From contig NZ_JADPKS010000003.1 of assembly GCF_023074175.1 (NCBI RefSeq), forward strand, positions 1 to 64,000: a DNA stretch of 64,000 bases. The letters are read 5' to 3'. A model generated the notes under the pieces. It was not told the DNA's origin. It made no database searches and worked only from the letters and a program-made list of their open reading frames with translations. The stretch comes from Bradyrhizobium sp. 139 (GTDB lineage Bacteria; Pseudomonadota; Alphaproteobacteria; Rhizobiales; Xanthobacteraceae). The position numbers were made by a program, and so were the translations under genes. This document shows positions 19,307-28,032 of this stretch, in pieces. Position 1 is the stretch's first letter. Every line of letters begins with the position of its first letter.

Positions 19307-20284
19307 CTACTGCTTCTCAATTCCGGCGTTCGTGATCAGCTTCTCCCACAGCACCAGTTGCTCGTTCACGAACGTGCCGAGCTGCTCTGGCGTGCCCGAA
19401 AATGCGTCCATGCCGAGCGTGGCAAGCTGGGCCTTGATCTCCGGCTTCTCGACGATCTTCCTGATCTCGGCGTTGAGTCTGGTCACGATCTCCTTGGGCA
19501 TGCCGGCGGGGCCGAAATAGCCCTGCCACGACGAGATGTCGAAATCCGGCACGCCGGCCTCCTGCATCGAGGGCAGGTTCGGCACCAGCGGCGAGCGGTC
19601 CTTGGTGGTGACGGCGAGCGCGCGCAGCGCGTTGCCGTTGACGTGGGGCAGGCCCGTCAGGATGTCGACAAACATCATCGAGACGCGGCCGCCCATGACG
19701 TCGTTGAGCGCCGGAGGCGAGCTCTTGTACGGCACGTGCAGGAGATCGAGCCCGGCATTGTGCGCAAAAGTCGCGCCCGACACGATCGCCGAGGACGAGC
19801 CCGAGGCGTAGCTGAGCTTGCCCGGATTGGCCTTGCCGTAGGCGACGAGCTCGCCGACGGTTTTTGCCGGCACCTCCGGATGAATCACCAGCATGAAGGG
19901 CAGGTCGCCGGTGCGCGCGATCGGGGTGAAATCCTTGACGGGATCGTAGGTCAGGCTCTTGAGCAGATAGGGATTGGCCGAATGCGTGGTGTTGGTCGTC
20001 ACCAGCAGCGTGTAGCCGTCGGGGGCGGCGCGCGCGACATAGGTCGCGGCGATCATGCCGTTGGCGCCCGCCTTGTTCTCGATCACGATCCCGACGCCGA
20101 GCGCCTGCGATAAATGCTGCGAGATGAGCCGCGTCGTGGTGTCGGTGCCGCTGCCGGCCGCGAACGGCAGCACCAGCGTGATGTTGCGGCTCGGATAATT
20201 GTCGGCCTGCGCGGCGGATGCGGCGGCGAGACAGAGCGCGGCCGCGCCGGCGGTGCGCAGGGCGCGGATCAGTGATGACAGCAT
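19307..20284 (-). CDS. Bug-family (TctC-like) periplasmic binding protein
   Basis: This 325-residue periplasmic protein of the tripartite tricarboxylate transporter receptor (Bug) family starts at ATG 20284, followed by a signal peptide ending AAQA-DN. Family motifs are YPSRNITLVLPFAAGSGTD, GIVIENKAGANGMIAATYVA, PDGYTLLVTT and LPSMQEAGVPDFD. Bug proteins bind carboxylates; many are orphans without membrane partners, as here. A GTG or other start further upstream (to 20332) is possible but not needed for the signal peptide. Confidence 0.9.
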   Translation of the reverse strand: MLSSLIRALRTAGAAALCLAAASAAQADNYPSRNITLVLPFAAGSGTDTTTRLISQHLSQALGVGIVIENKAGANGMIAATYVARAAPDGYTLLVTTNTTHSANPYLLKSLTYDPVKDFTPIARTGDLPFMLVIHPEVPAKTVGELVAYGKANPGKLSYASGSSSAIVSGATFAHNAGLDLLHVPYKSSPPALNDVMGGRVSMMFVDILTGLPHVNGNALRALAVTTKDRSPLVPNLPSMQEAGVPDFDISSWQGYFGPAGMPKEIVTRLNAEIRKIVEKPEIKAQLATLGMDAFSGTPEQLGTFVNEQLVLWEKLITNAGIEKQ

Positions 20285-20361
20285 GTCTGGACGTTCCCTC
20301 TTTTTCGTTGGCGGGGAACCTAGCCGGTCCACATCAAAACCGGAAGACGCGAGTTAACTTG

Positions 20362-20492
20362 GTCTCGTGCCCCGGACGCAGCGCAGCGCTTCTTCAGCGG
20401 TGCGCTGCAGAGCCGGGGCCCATGCCGCGGCAAACTGGGTCCCGGTTCAGCAGCGCATCACTGCGTGCTGCGCCGCGCCCGGGACATGAGAC
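20362..20492. repeat. Dispersed palindromic repeat region
   Basis: TCTCGTGCCCCGGACGCAGC starts the block, and CGCGCCCGGGACATGAGAC ends it as an imperfect complement. Inside are GCGCAGCGCTTCTTCAGCGG and GCTGCAGAGCCGGGGCCCA. This block resembles repeats found between Bradyrhizobium genes. It lies between two minus-strand genes and upstream of the Bug-protein gene. Confidence 0.65.
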
Positions 20493-20516
20493 TTGTTGTG
20501 CGCCCGCGCTGCTGAA

Positions 20517-21452
20517 TTATTTCACCGCAGAACCCTGGCGTGATGCGATCACGACGCCGGCGAGCACGAGCGCATAGCCGACCAAATGAAACGGCCGGAG
20601 CTTTTCGCCCAGCAGCAGGATCGCCATCGCCGAGCCGAACACCGGCACCAGATGGAAGAACGGTGCGGCGCGGTTCGGGCCGATCAGCGCCACGCCGCGG
20701 TTGAAGAAGAGATAGGCCAGCGTCGAGGGAAAGATCAGGATGTAACCCAACGTCGCCAGCGTCACCCCGTCGAGTTGCAGGACCCGGCCGCTCCAGGTCT
20801 CCCAGACCGCGGTCGGCAGCAGCATCGTTGCGCCGCAGCAGGTGGTGAAGGACAGAAAGGAGAGCTGGTGGATCTTCGGCCGGCGCGGGATGAAGGCGGA
20901 GTAGATCCCGAATGCCACCAGCGAGGAGGCGAACATGATGTCGCCCCTGTTGAAGCTGATGCTCGCGAGCGCGGCGAGATCGCCGTGCAGGATGATGATC
21001 AGCACGCCGAAAAGCGAGATCCCGATGCCGGCGAGCTGCGCGCCCGTCAGCCGCACGCCGAACAGCACCAGCGACCACAGCGCCACGAACAGCGGGCCGG
21101 CCGACTGGATCAGCAGCGCGTTCAGCGCCTCCGTGTATTGCATCGCCCAGTACGAGATCGCGTTGTTGAAGGCAAAGCCGACCAGCGACAGGAACAGCAT
21201 CAGCGGCAGGCTCTTGCGTATGCTCGGCCAGTCGCGCTTCAGATGCGGCCAGGCGAACGGCAGGAGGATCAGGAACACGCCGAACCAGCGGATCGTGGTC
21301 ACCGTCAGCGGCGGCACATGCGCGCCGACATGGCGCGCGAGCACGATGTTGCCGGCCCAGAACAGCGAGCTCAGGCTAAGCAGCAAATAAGGCTGGTTGT
21401 TGAGCCAACTGGCCGGATTCGAGACCTTTGGCGGGGGCGAAGCAATCGTCAT
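20517..21452 (-). CDS. DMT-superfamily transporter (EamA), copy 1
   Basis: This ten-span inner-membrane transporter of the EamA family starts at ATG 21452 (TIASPPPKV) and is 311 residues long. EamA half 1 covers YLLLSLSSLFWAGNIVLARH to LSLVGFAFNNAISYWAMQYT. Half 2 covers GDIMFASSLVAFGIYSAFI to HLVGYALVLAGVVIASRQ, with AAPFFHLVPVFGSAMAILLL near the end. Such proteins export metabolites such as amino acids; the substrate cannot be inferred. It is closely similar along its length to the second copy at 21982-22914. Confidence 0.88.
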   Translation of the reverse strand: MTIASPPPKVSNPASWLNNQPYLLLSLSSLFWAGNIVLARHVGAHVPPLTVTTIRWFGVFLILLPFAWPHLKRDWPSIRKSLPLMLFLSLVGFAFNNAISYWAMQYTEALNALLIQSAGPLFVALWSLVLFGVRLTGAQLAGIGISLFGVLIIILHGDLAALASISFNRGDIMFASSLVAFGIYSAFIPRRPKIHQLSFLSFTTCCGATMLLPTAVWETWSGRVLQLDGVTLATLGYILIFPSTLAYLFFNRGVALIGPNRAAPFFHLVPVFGSAMAILLLGEKLRPFHLVGYALVLAGVVIASRQGSAVK

Positions 21453-21545
21453 TGGCGTCACATAGGACCTTGCGCCGAATTGCTGTCGTGACACAAGTCA
21501 CGCCGCCGCAACGCTACAATGCAGGCATGCCCCGGGGAGGCGCCA

Positions 21546-21947
21546 TTGCCGGTTAATATGTTGAACATCCAAGGCCTGGAAGGGCTCGATCAGCATGCGC
21601 CCGTGGTGATGCTGAACCTGATGCGCTTCCACGCGCGCTCGCGCGATGGCGACGGTTCGGGCTGGGACGCTTATCTGCGTTACAGTGCGATCACGGTGCC
21701 CATGATCCGGGCACGCGGCGGCACGCTGCTCTGGACCGGCGCCGCCAAGACGGTCGCCCTCGGCCCGCACGATGGCAACGAATGGGATTTCGTCGCGCTG
21801 GTGTTTTATCCGTCGGCCGCGGCCTTCCTCGACATGATGACGTCGGAGACCTACGAGCGTGAGGCCGACCCGCATCGCGTCAACGGCTGCGCCGAGCACG
21901 TCATCATCGCGACCAGCGAAGCGTACAGCAAGTTCAAGGCGAAGTAG
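21546..21947 (+). CDS. DUF1330 domain-containing protein
   Basis: This 133-residue protein has the dimeric alpha-beta barrel DUF1330 fold: HAPVVMLNLMRFHARS, YLRYSAITVPMIRARGGTLL, DFVALVFYPSAAAFLDMM. Biochemical function is unknown. GGGGAGG at 21534-21540 favours a TTG start at 21546, five bases downstream; ATG 21558 is the alternative. It is transcribed away from the first EamA gene and toward the second, and could be functionally linked to either. Confidence 0.82.
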   Translation: MPVNMLNIQGLEGLDQHAPVVMLNLMRFHARSRDGDGSGWDAYLRYSAITVPMIRARGGTLLWTGAAKTVALGPHDGNEWDFVALVFYPSAAAFLDMMTSETYEREADPHRVNGCAEHVIIATSEAYSKFKAK

Positions 21948-21981
21948 CGCCACCTTCTGCCACAACGAGAGAAGGATGAAG

Positions 21982-22914
21982 TTATGTCGCCTGCTTTCTC
22001 GAAGCCACAAACACACCGGCCAGCACCAGCGCGAAGCCGATGAAGTGGAAGGCTTGCGGGTGTTCGCCGAGGAATGCCAACGCCATGATCGAGCCGAATA
22101 CCGGCACGACGTGGAAGAACGGCGCCGCGCGGTTGGCGCCGATCAGGCGGACGCCGCGATTGAAGCAGAGATAGGCGAGGGTCGAGGGGAATACCGCGAC
22201 ATAGAACAGCGTCAGCATGTTCGGTCCGTCGAGCTTCATCACCGGACGTGCGGACAGTTCCCAGATCTCGAGCGGAATGAGACAGGCGGCACCGGCGCCG
22301 AAGGTGAAGGCGAGGAACGACAGTCCGTGCATCGGCGGCCGCTTCAGGGTCAGTACCGAATAGAGCGCGAAGATGATCAGCGCGACGATGAAAATGACGT
22401 CGCCCTTGTTGAACTCGATGTTCGACAGCGTGGTGAAATCGCCGTGTAGCAGGATCGTCAGCACGCCGCACATCGACAGCAGCACGCCGAAGGCCTGCGC
22501 CTTCGTGAGCCGGACGCCCAGGATCGCCAGCGACCACAGCGCCACGAGCAGGGGCGCTGCCGATTGGAGCAGCAGCGTGTTGAGCGCCTGCGTATGCTCC
22601 AGCGCCCAGTATTGCAGCGTGTTGAAGGCGCCGATGCCGGTGATCGAGAGCGTGATCATCAGGCCGAGCTTGCCGCGGATCGCGGGCCAATCCCGGGCGA
22701 GATGCTTCCAGGCGAACGGCAGCACCAGGAGGAAGGCGAAGAACCAGCGCAGGAACGACAGCGTGACCGGCGGGATGTGGCCGGCGGCGAGCCGCCCGAC
22801 AATGGCGTTGCCGGCCCAGCACAACGCGGTGATGCTGAGCAGCAGATAAGGCTGGTTGGCGATCCAGCTGTGGCCGGATGATTCGGTGCCGGTGGTCTGG
22901 CCGGTGGCGGACAT
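21982..22914 (-). CDS. DMT-superfamily transporter (EamA), copy 2
   Basis: This 310-residue EamA transporter has ten hydrophobic segments, starting YLLLSITALCWAGNAIVGRL. It shares long blocks with copy 1 (NQPYLLLS; LLIQSAGPLFVALWSL versus LLLQSAAPLLVALWSL; NRAAPFFHVVPVFGS). The two probably arose by tandem duplication with later divergence, with the DUF1330 gene now between them. ATG 22914 gives a hydrophilic Ser/Thr-rich N-terminus of about 18 residues. Substrate unknown. Confidence 0.88.
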   Translation of the reverse strand: MSATGQTTGTESSGHSWIANQPYLLLSITALCWAGNAIVGRLAAGHIPPVTLSFLRWFFAFLLVLPFAWKHLARDWPAIRGKLGLMITLSITGIGAFNTLQYWALEHTQALNTLLLQSAAPLLVALWSLAILGVRLTKAQAFGVLLSMCGVLTILLHGDFTTLSNIEFNKGDVIFIVALIIFALYSVLTLKRPPMHGLSFLAFTFGAGAACLIPLEIWELSARPVMKLDGPNMLTLFYVAVFPSTLAYLCFNRGVRLIGANRAAPFFHVVPVFGSIMALAFLGEHPQAFHFIGFALVLAGVFVASRKQAT

Positions 22915-23344
22915 TGTGATTGTTATGGCCCCGCAAGGTGCGCCAAGGCCGCCGGCCCGGCAAGGTCCGGGCCGGACGATCCCCGGCTCCGTTCAAAGAC
23001 ACGGAAATCGGGGTTGCATCAATGGGGGCTGGACGCATCGCGACCATGCAGCGGCCGGCGCGCAGAAGGCATCCGGCGGCTTCTGACGAGGTCGGCGCGC
23101 CAGCCCGGAACGTTTCTGGATTTTCGGGGGATATCAAAGGCTTGGATCATGCTTTGAATCCCGAAAAAGCCTCCTTCTTGCTTGCCTAGAAGGACCGCTT
23201 CCTTTATCCGGTGGGGCTGCCTCGCATGCGAGCGGCCGCGGCCGTGACTTGGGCTGGGCGCAGGCATGATCCCGGAAAAGTGGGCACCGGTTTTCCGCGA
23301 GGATCATGCCACTTAGAGACAGTTTGCATAGGGATTACCCGCGA
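22915..23344. other. Intergenic region before purA
   Basis: No convincing gene is seen in these 430 bases; the open frames here have no ribosome site or family resemblance. The right end holds a rhizobial repeat (listed separately), and the purA start follows within 35 bases of it. The purA promoter is expected here but no clear -35/-10 pair was assigned. Confidence 0.6.
23263..23310. repeat. Rhizobial GCATGATC palindrome, copy 1
   Basis: GGCATGATCCCGGAAAAGTG is followed by GGCACCGGTTTTCCGCGAGG and ATCATGCC. The ends GGCATGATC/GATCATGCC and the inner CGGAAAA/TTTTCCG are complementary. This is a widespread rhizobial intergenic element. A second copy is at 62703-62751. Confidence 0.85.
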
Positions 23345-24637
23345 ATGGCCAATGTTGTCGTCGTCGGCGCCCAATGGGGCGACGAAGGAAAGGGCAAGAT
23401 CGTCGACTGGTTGTCGGAGCAGGCGGACATTGTCGTTCGTTTCCAGGGCGGTCATAACGCCGGCCATACGCTGGTCATCAACGGCAAGACCTACAAGCTG
23501 GCGCTGCTGCCCTCCGGCGTGCTGCGCGATCAGAAGCTGTCGGTGATCGGCAACGGCGTGGTGTTCGATCCGCAGGCCTTTCTCGACGAGGTCGCCAAGC
23601 TGCGCTCGCAGGGCGTCGCGGTCTCTCCGGACAATCTGCGTGTCGCCGAGAACGTCACCCTGATCCTGCCGCTGCACCGTGAGCTCGACGCGCACCGCGA
23701 ATCCGCCAATGCGGCGACTGCGATCGGCACCACCCGCCGCGGCATTGGACCGGCCTATGAAGACAAGGTCGGCCGCCGCGCCATCCGCCTGATGGACCTC
23801 GCCGATCTCGACACCCTCCCGCACAAGATCGACCGGCTCCTTGCTCACCACAATGCGCTGCGCCGCGGTCTCAATCTGCCGGAGTTCGATGGCAAGGACA
23901 TCCTGAAGGAATTGACCGCGCTTGCGCCGCAGCTCTTGCCCTATGCCGAGACGGTGTGGCGGTTGCTCGACATCAAGCGACGCGAAGGCAAGCGCATGCT
24001 GTTCGAGGGTGCGCAAGGCGCGCTGCTCGACGTCGACCACGGCACCTATCCTTACGTCACCTCGTCCAACACGGTGGCGGCGCAGGCTGCGACCGGCTCG
24101 GGCCTCGGCCCCGGCGCGGTGGGCTATGTGCTCGGCCTGTGCAAGGCCTACACGACCCGGGTCGGCCAGGGCCCGTTCCCGACCGAGCAGGACAACGAGA
24201 CCGGCCGCAAGATCGGCGAGCGCGGCCGCGAGTTCGGCACCAACACCGGCCGTCCGCGCCGCTGCGGCTGGTTCGACGCCGTGCTGGTCCGCCAGGCGGT
24301 CCGGACCGGCGGCATCAATGGCCTGGCGCTGACCAAGCTGGACATTCTCGACGGCTTCGATTCGATCGAGGTCTGCACCGGCTACAAGCTCGACGGCAAG
24401 GAGATCGACCACTTCCCGGCCGGCGAGGGCGCCCAGGCCAGAGTCGAGCCGATCTACGAGACCATCGAGGGCTGGAAGGAGCCAACCGCCAACGCGCGGT
24501 CATGGGCCGACCTGCCGGCCCAGGCCATCAAATATGTCCGCCGGATCGAGGAATTGGTGGGGTGCCCGGTCGCACTGCTTTCCACCAGCCCCGAACGCGA
24601 GGATACTATCCTGGTACAAAATCCGTTCGAGGCTTAA
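23345..24637 (+). CDS. purA: Adenylosuccinate synthetase
   Basis: PurA joins IMP and aspartate using GTP to make adenylosuccinate, the first committed step to AMP. The 430-residue length is normal. Motifs are [19 protein letters not shown] with the GDEGKGK P-loop-like site, [24 protein letters not shown], the [20 protein letters not shown] region and [13 protein letters not shown] 23345 begins [12 protein letters not shown], the family N-terminus; the open frame upstream is not used. It is followed after 36 bases by a membrane-anchored unknown. Confidence 0.97.
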   Translation: MANVVVVGAQWGDEGKGKIVDWLSEQADIVVRFQGGHNAGHTLVINGKTYKLALLPSGVLRDQKLSVIGNGVVFDPQAFLDEVAKLRSQGVAVSPDNLRVAENVTLILPLHRELDAHRESANAATAIGTTRRGIGPAYEDKVGRRAIRLMDLADLDTLPHKIDRLLAHHNALRRGLNLPEFDGKDILKELTALAPQLLPYAETVWRLLDIKRREGKRMLFEGAQGALLDVDHGTYPYVTSSNTVAAQAATGSGLGPGAVGYVLGLCKAYTTRVGQGPFPTEQDNETGRKIGERGREFGTNTGRPRRCGWFDAVLVRQAVRTGGINGLALTKLDILDGFDSIEVCTGYKLDGKEIDHFPAGEGAQARVEPIYETIEGWKEPTANARSWADLPAQAIKYVRRIEELVGCPVALLSTSPEREDTILVQNPFEA

Positions 24638-24673
24638 CGAAATCTTACCGGACGTGCGTATAGTTGAGTTGAA

Positions 24674-26293
24674 ATGGCTGATTACTATCCGCTGATCGCC
24701 CGCGCTATTGCCGCCCTGGACCCCAATGCTCCCGGCGAAAGCCGTCGCGCGCTCTATGAGCGGGCGCGCACGGCCTTGATTGCGCAGCTCCGCAGCGTGC
24801 AGCCGCCGCTCTCCGAATCCGAGATCACCCGCGAACGGCTGTCGCTGGAAGAGGCCGTCCGCAAGGTCGAATCGGAGGCGGCCCAGCGCGCCCGGGAGGC
24901 CTCGCGCCCCGGTGGCGGCGCCCGCAGCAGCGGCAGCGGTGACGCCTTTCGCCGGGCCAGCACCCGCGCCGCCGAGGGCAACCCGCCTCCGTCGCCGCCG
25001 GCCGCTCCGCGGACGCGTCCGGCTCCTCCGCCGCCGCGTGCCGACCGTCCGTCCTTCAACGTCGATGACCAGGGTGAGGCCCCGCGTGCGCCGCGGGCCC
25101 CGCGGTTCGACGCGCCGCGCCAGCCGGATCCGTCGGCACCGCCGCCGATGCCGGAGCCGCCGGCTCCTCCGCCAGCCGGACGTGATCGCTCGCCCGGGCG
25201 CCGTCCGCCCGACATCGGCCCGCCGCCGTCTCTGCCGCCGGCACCGGGCGTGCGCGGCTTCCGCGACATCACCGCCGATGTCAACGATCTCGGCGGCGCC
25301 GCCGCGCAGGCCAACCGCGCCGCGCGCCGCACCTACGCCAATGTGCCATCGCCCTCGCCGGAGTTCGACCGGCTGGAGCCGAGCCTGGAAAATCGCGCCG
25401 GCGAGCAGGACGCGCCCTATTCCTACGACGAGTCGGTCGAGGAGGCCGAGCGCTACGCGCCGCAGCCGCCATCGCCGCGTTCGCGCGTTGCGCCTGAGCG
25501 CGGAGCCAAGAAGCGCGCCCGCACCGGCTCCGCCTTCCCGTTCAAGAGTGCGATCGCCGTCGGCATCGTGCTGATCCTGGTCGGCGCCGGCATCCTCTGG
25601 GGCAAACAGCTGGTTCAGACCGTGAACGGCCTCTTCAAGTCCTCGCCGACCCAGGTGGTGGAGGCGCCGAAGGATGCGGCCCAGCCGCAGAGCAAGCCCA
25701 AGATTCCGGATCGCGTCGGCCAGCCTTCGGCCAGCGACCAGCCGGTTGCGCCGGTGGCGCAGAAGGTCGTGCTCTATGACGAGGATCCTTCCGACCCGAA
25801 GGGCAAGCAATATGTCGGCTCGGTGGTGTGGCGGCTGGAGCCGATCAAGGCCTCAGGCAACCAGAAGGCCGATGTCGCCGTGCGCGCCGATATCGAGATC
25901 CCCGACCGTAAGTTCAAGATGACGATGTCGTTCCGCCGCAACACCGACTCGTCGCTGCCGGCGAGCCACACCGCGGAGCTGACCTTCATCCTGCCGCAGG
26001 ATTTTCCGGGCGGCGGCGTCGCCAACGTGCCGGGCATTTTGATGAAGTCGAACGAGCAGGCGCGCGGCACGCCGCTCGCGGGCCTTGCGGTCAAGGTCAC
26101 CGACGGCTTCTTCCTGGTCGGCCTCTCCAATGTCGACGCCGACCGCGCCCGCAACGTCCAGCTTCTGAAGGAGCGCTCCTGGTTCGACGTGCCGCTGGTC
26201 TACGCCAACCAGCGCCGCGCCATCATCGCCATCGAGAAGGGCGCCCCCGGCGAGCGCGCCTTCAACGACGCGTTCGCGCAGTGGGGCGACTAG
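24674..26293 (+). CDS. Conserved unknown protein with Pro-rich region and one membrane span
   Basis: This 539-residue protein matches no family I can name. The N-terminal ~75 residues are helical (DYYPLIARAIAALDPNAPGE, RRALYERARTALIAQL). A disordered Pro/Arg-rich region follows (about 80-280), with PPPSPPAAPRTRPAPPPP-type runs. A single span lies at AIAVGIVLILVGAGILWG (about 295), and then a ~220-residue globular C-terminal domain (VGSVVWRLEPIKASGNQKAD, ELTFILPQDFPGGGVANVPG, RAIIAIEKGAPGERAFNDAF). The topology suggests a cytoplasmic N-terminus and periplasmic domain. It is adjacent to purA and may be cotranscribed. Confidence 0.8.
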   Translation: MADYYPLIARAIAALDPNAPGESRRALYERARTALIAQLRSVQPPLSESEITRERLSLEEAVRKVESEAAQRAREASRPGGGARSSGSGDAFRRASTRAAEGNPPPSPPAAPRTRPAPPPPRADRPSFNVDDQGEAPRAPRAPRFDAPRQPDPSAPPPMPEPPAPPPAGRDRSPGRRPPDIGPPPSLPPAPGVRGFRDITADVNDLGGAAAQANRAARRTYANVPSPSPEFDRLEPSLENRAGEQDAPYSYDESVEEAERYAPQPPSPRSRVAPERGAKKRARTGSAFPFKSAIAVGIVLILVGAGILWGKQLVQTVNGLFKSSPTQVVEAPKDAAQPQSKPKIPDRVGQPSASDQPVAPVAQKVVLYDEDPSDPKGKQYVGSVVWRLEPIKASGNQKADVAVRADIEIPDRKFKMTMSFRRNTDSSLPASHTAELTFILPQDFPGGGVANVPGILMKSNEQARGTPLAGLAVKVTDGFFLVGLSNVDADRARNVQLLKERSWFDVPLVYANQRRAIIAIEKGAPGERAFNDAFAQWGD

Positions 26294-26373
26294 AGTTCCC
26301 GCATAACCGATGTTCACCTCTCTCGACCAGAGGTGAACCGAACTCTCAACGATCCAATCGAGATTGAATCGGC

Positions 26374-26640
26374 CTATTGCGCCGCCGCTTCCCGCTTGCG
26401 CGCCGCTGCGTGCTCGCGGTCCATCACCGCGCGGCAGCCGGGGCTGACCTGCGCCTTGTTCCGCACCATGCAGGCCCTGATCCGCGGGATGTCGGGGATT
26501 TCGCTGGAGCACAGCCGCATCGCATCGCCCGAGCACATCTGCTGCGCTTCCGACGAGAAAGCGAGGCCGGGCGATGTCTGGAGTGCGATGGCGGTGGTTG
26601 CAAAGGCGAAGAGCGAAACGATGGTCTTGTAGCGTGTCAT
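26374..26640 (-). CDS. Small exported Cys-rich protein, copy 1
   Basis: This 88-residue protein has a signal peptide (YKTIVSLFAFATTAIAL, cleavage after LAFS or nearby). A domain with four Cys follows: CSGDAMRLCSSEIPD, then RIRACMVRNKAQVSPGCRAV. The spacing (C-x5-RLC, then ACM-x8-GC) resembles the Cys-rich GLG1-type repeat. A related protein is at 27151-27396. Function is unknown; two disulfides in the periplasm are likely. AGGGACGC precedes the ATG. Confidence 0.75.
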   Translation of the reverse strand: MTRYKTIVSLFAFATTAIALQTSPGLAFSSEAQQMCSGDAMRLCSSEIPDIPRIRACMVRNKAQVSPGCRAVMDREHAAARKREAAAQ

Positions 26641-26890
26641 GCGATGCGTCCCTGAGTTCCGCGGCTATGAGCCGCTTGGTTTTGGGGCACCGCACGCGGC
26701 TTGCTTTGCCGCACGTCGCAGCCTTCACGCGGAACTCATCCCGCATGTGGTTGCTCGATCTCTGCTGATGTTCGAATCGAAAGTGCTGCGCCGCCCGAGC
26801 GAAGTATGCGCCATTGTCACGAGGCTGCAATGGTCCGCTCGAATGAATTCGCAGCTGTTGCGTGTACGTCACGCAGAAAGCGGCGCGAGA

Positions 26891-27112
26891 TCAGATCAAC
26901 CGATCGGACGATGCGCTCGCTTCTTCCGCGTCGCTCGCGCCGGCGTGTTCCTCGACGGCAGTGACGCCCTTCGCAGTGAGCTCGAACAGGTCGCCGTCCT
27001 TCATCACGTAGCCATCGGCGATCAGTTCGCCGATCTTGCCGTGCCGGTCGTCGGCAAAGGCGACCGATTGGCTGATCTCCCGCAGGATCGAGAGCTGTTC
27101 GTTGCGCAACAT
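26891..27112 (-). CDS. Small unknown protein (winged-helix-like C-terminus)
   Basis: This 73-residue protein begins at ATG 27112 with a GGAGAG site ahead of it; the open frame further upstream runs into the next gene's 3' flank and is not used. It reads LRNEQLSILREISQSVAFAD, then KIGELIADGYVMKDGDLFEL and TAKGVTAVEEH. The pattern 'G.++ +DGDLFELTAKG' resembles the wing of small winged-helix domains, but no family is assigned. It sits between two Cys-rich protein genes on the same strand. Confidence 0.6.
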   Translation of the reverse strand: MLRNEQLSILREISQSVAFADDRHGKIGELIADGYVMKDGDLFELTAKGVTAVEEHAGASDAEEASASSDRLI

Positions 27113-27150
27113 GGCTTCACTCTCCGTTCGCGGGGAATCCTTCCCCAGCC

Positions 27151-27396
27151 TTACCTGCCGTGACTCTCGAACACCTTGCTGCAGGGCTTCGACAGCTTGG
27201 CCCGGTGGGCTTGCAGGCACCCCTGCACCGCACCGTCATTGCCGAGGTCCTTGCGGCAGAACCGCGACGCATCACGCGAGCAGGCGTTCTGCTCCTGCGG
27301 CGTACCCATGTGGCCTTGCGCGAGAGCAGGCGTGATCGACACGCCGCTCAGGATCGTCAGGACGAGCGTTGCCATAAGGACGGATTTCCGGGACAT
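27151..27396 (-). CDS. Small exported Cys-rich protein, copy 2
   Basis: This 81-residue protein starts at ATG 27396, has a signal peptide (SVLMATLVLTILSGVSITPA, cut near ALA-QG), and a four-Cys domain: NACSRDASRFCRKDLG, then GCLQAHRAKLSKPCSKVF. The pattern C-x5-RFC, GCL-x8-PC is the same as in the protein at 26374-26640, and closer to the classical Cys-rich GLG1 repeat. The two are paralogs by pattern. Periplasmic location is expected; role unknown. Confidence 0.75.
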   Translation of the reverse strand: MSRKSVLMATLVLTILSGVSITPALAQGHMGTPQEQNACSRDASRFCRKDLGNDGAVQGCLQAHRAKLSKPCSKVFESHGR

Positions 27397-27545
27397 CGAC
27401 ACAACTCCGTTCTGACTGCAGGTATGAATTTCAGTCCTGTCTGAACTCGTCGCCTTGCCGCTTGTTCCCCTCGGGAGGGGATGCGCCCTGCTATTCAAGG
27501 TTCCCGCGGCGCTGCTATAACAGCGGCGAAGGATGAGGATACTTG

Positions 27546-27971
27546 ATGAAACGCTATCTGGTGTTTGCGCTGGTCGGTCCGTTCGTGGGCGGGTTCCTGC
27601 TGCTGCTGACGACGACCTATCAATCCGGTTATTGGGCCCAGACCAATCTCGGCGAGGTCGGCAAGCTATTCGCAGTGTTCTTCAAGACCCTGCAATACAG
27701 CTATCTGTTCGGCTTCCTGCCCTCGCTGATGATCGGCGCGGTCGATGACATCCTGGTCCACGTCAGGAGGATCGGCCCGGTGCTACGGACGCTGCTGGTC
27801 GGCGTCTTCGCTTTCATCCTGGCCTCGCTGACCTACAGTTCGCGCGGGCCGGATTCCGGCGCGGTCCAGTTCATCCTGTACGGCTTGGTCGGCTTCGTGC
27901 CAGCGGTGGCGTCATCCTGGTTCGTGCACAAATATATCGAGGAGCGGGAGCCCGCGGCGGCCTCGACCTGA
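27546..27971 (+). CDS. Small integral membrane protein of unknown function
   Basis: This 141-residue protein starts at ATG 27546 with AGGATGAGG upstream. It has about four hydrophobic segments: YLVFALVGPFVGGFLLLLTT, YSYLFGFLPSLMIGAVDDIL, LRTLLVGVFAFILASLTY and FILYGLVGFVPAVASSWFV. The short hydrophilic ends place both termini probably in the cytoplasm. It resembles a family of conserved unknowns in Bradyrhizobium (possibly DUF5413). Monocistronic. Confidence 0.75.
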   Translation: MKRYLVFALVGPFVGGFLLLLTTTYQSGYWAQTNLGEVGKLFAVFFKTLQYSYLFGFLPSLMIGAVDDILVHVRRIGPVLRTLLVGVFAFILASLTYSSRGPDSGAVQFILYGLVGFVPAVASSWFVHKYIEEREPAAAST

Positions 27972-28032
27972 GGGGCGCGACCTTCCAGCGCGCCGCAGCA
28001 ACTTCCGTCACGCCGGCGCGTTCTTTGAGAGC

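Noticed and set aside
22915..23262. Small open frames before purA on both strands
   Set aside because: None has a ribosome site, known family or sensible end; treated as intergenic.
24900..25300. Long Pro-rich open frames on the other strand of the purA-adjacent gene
   Set aside because: They mirror the low-complexity Pro/Arg codons of the real gene and have no start signals.
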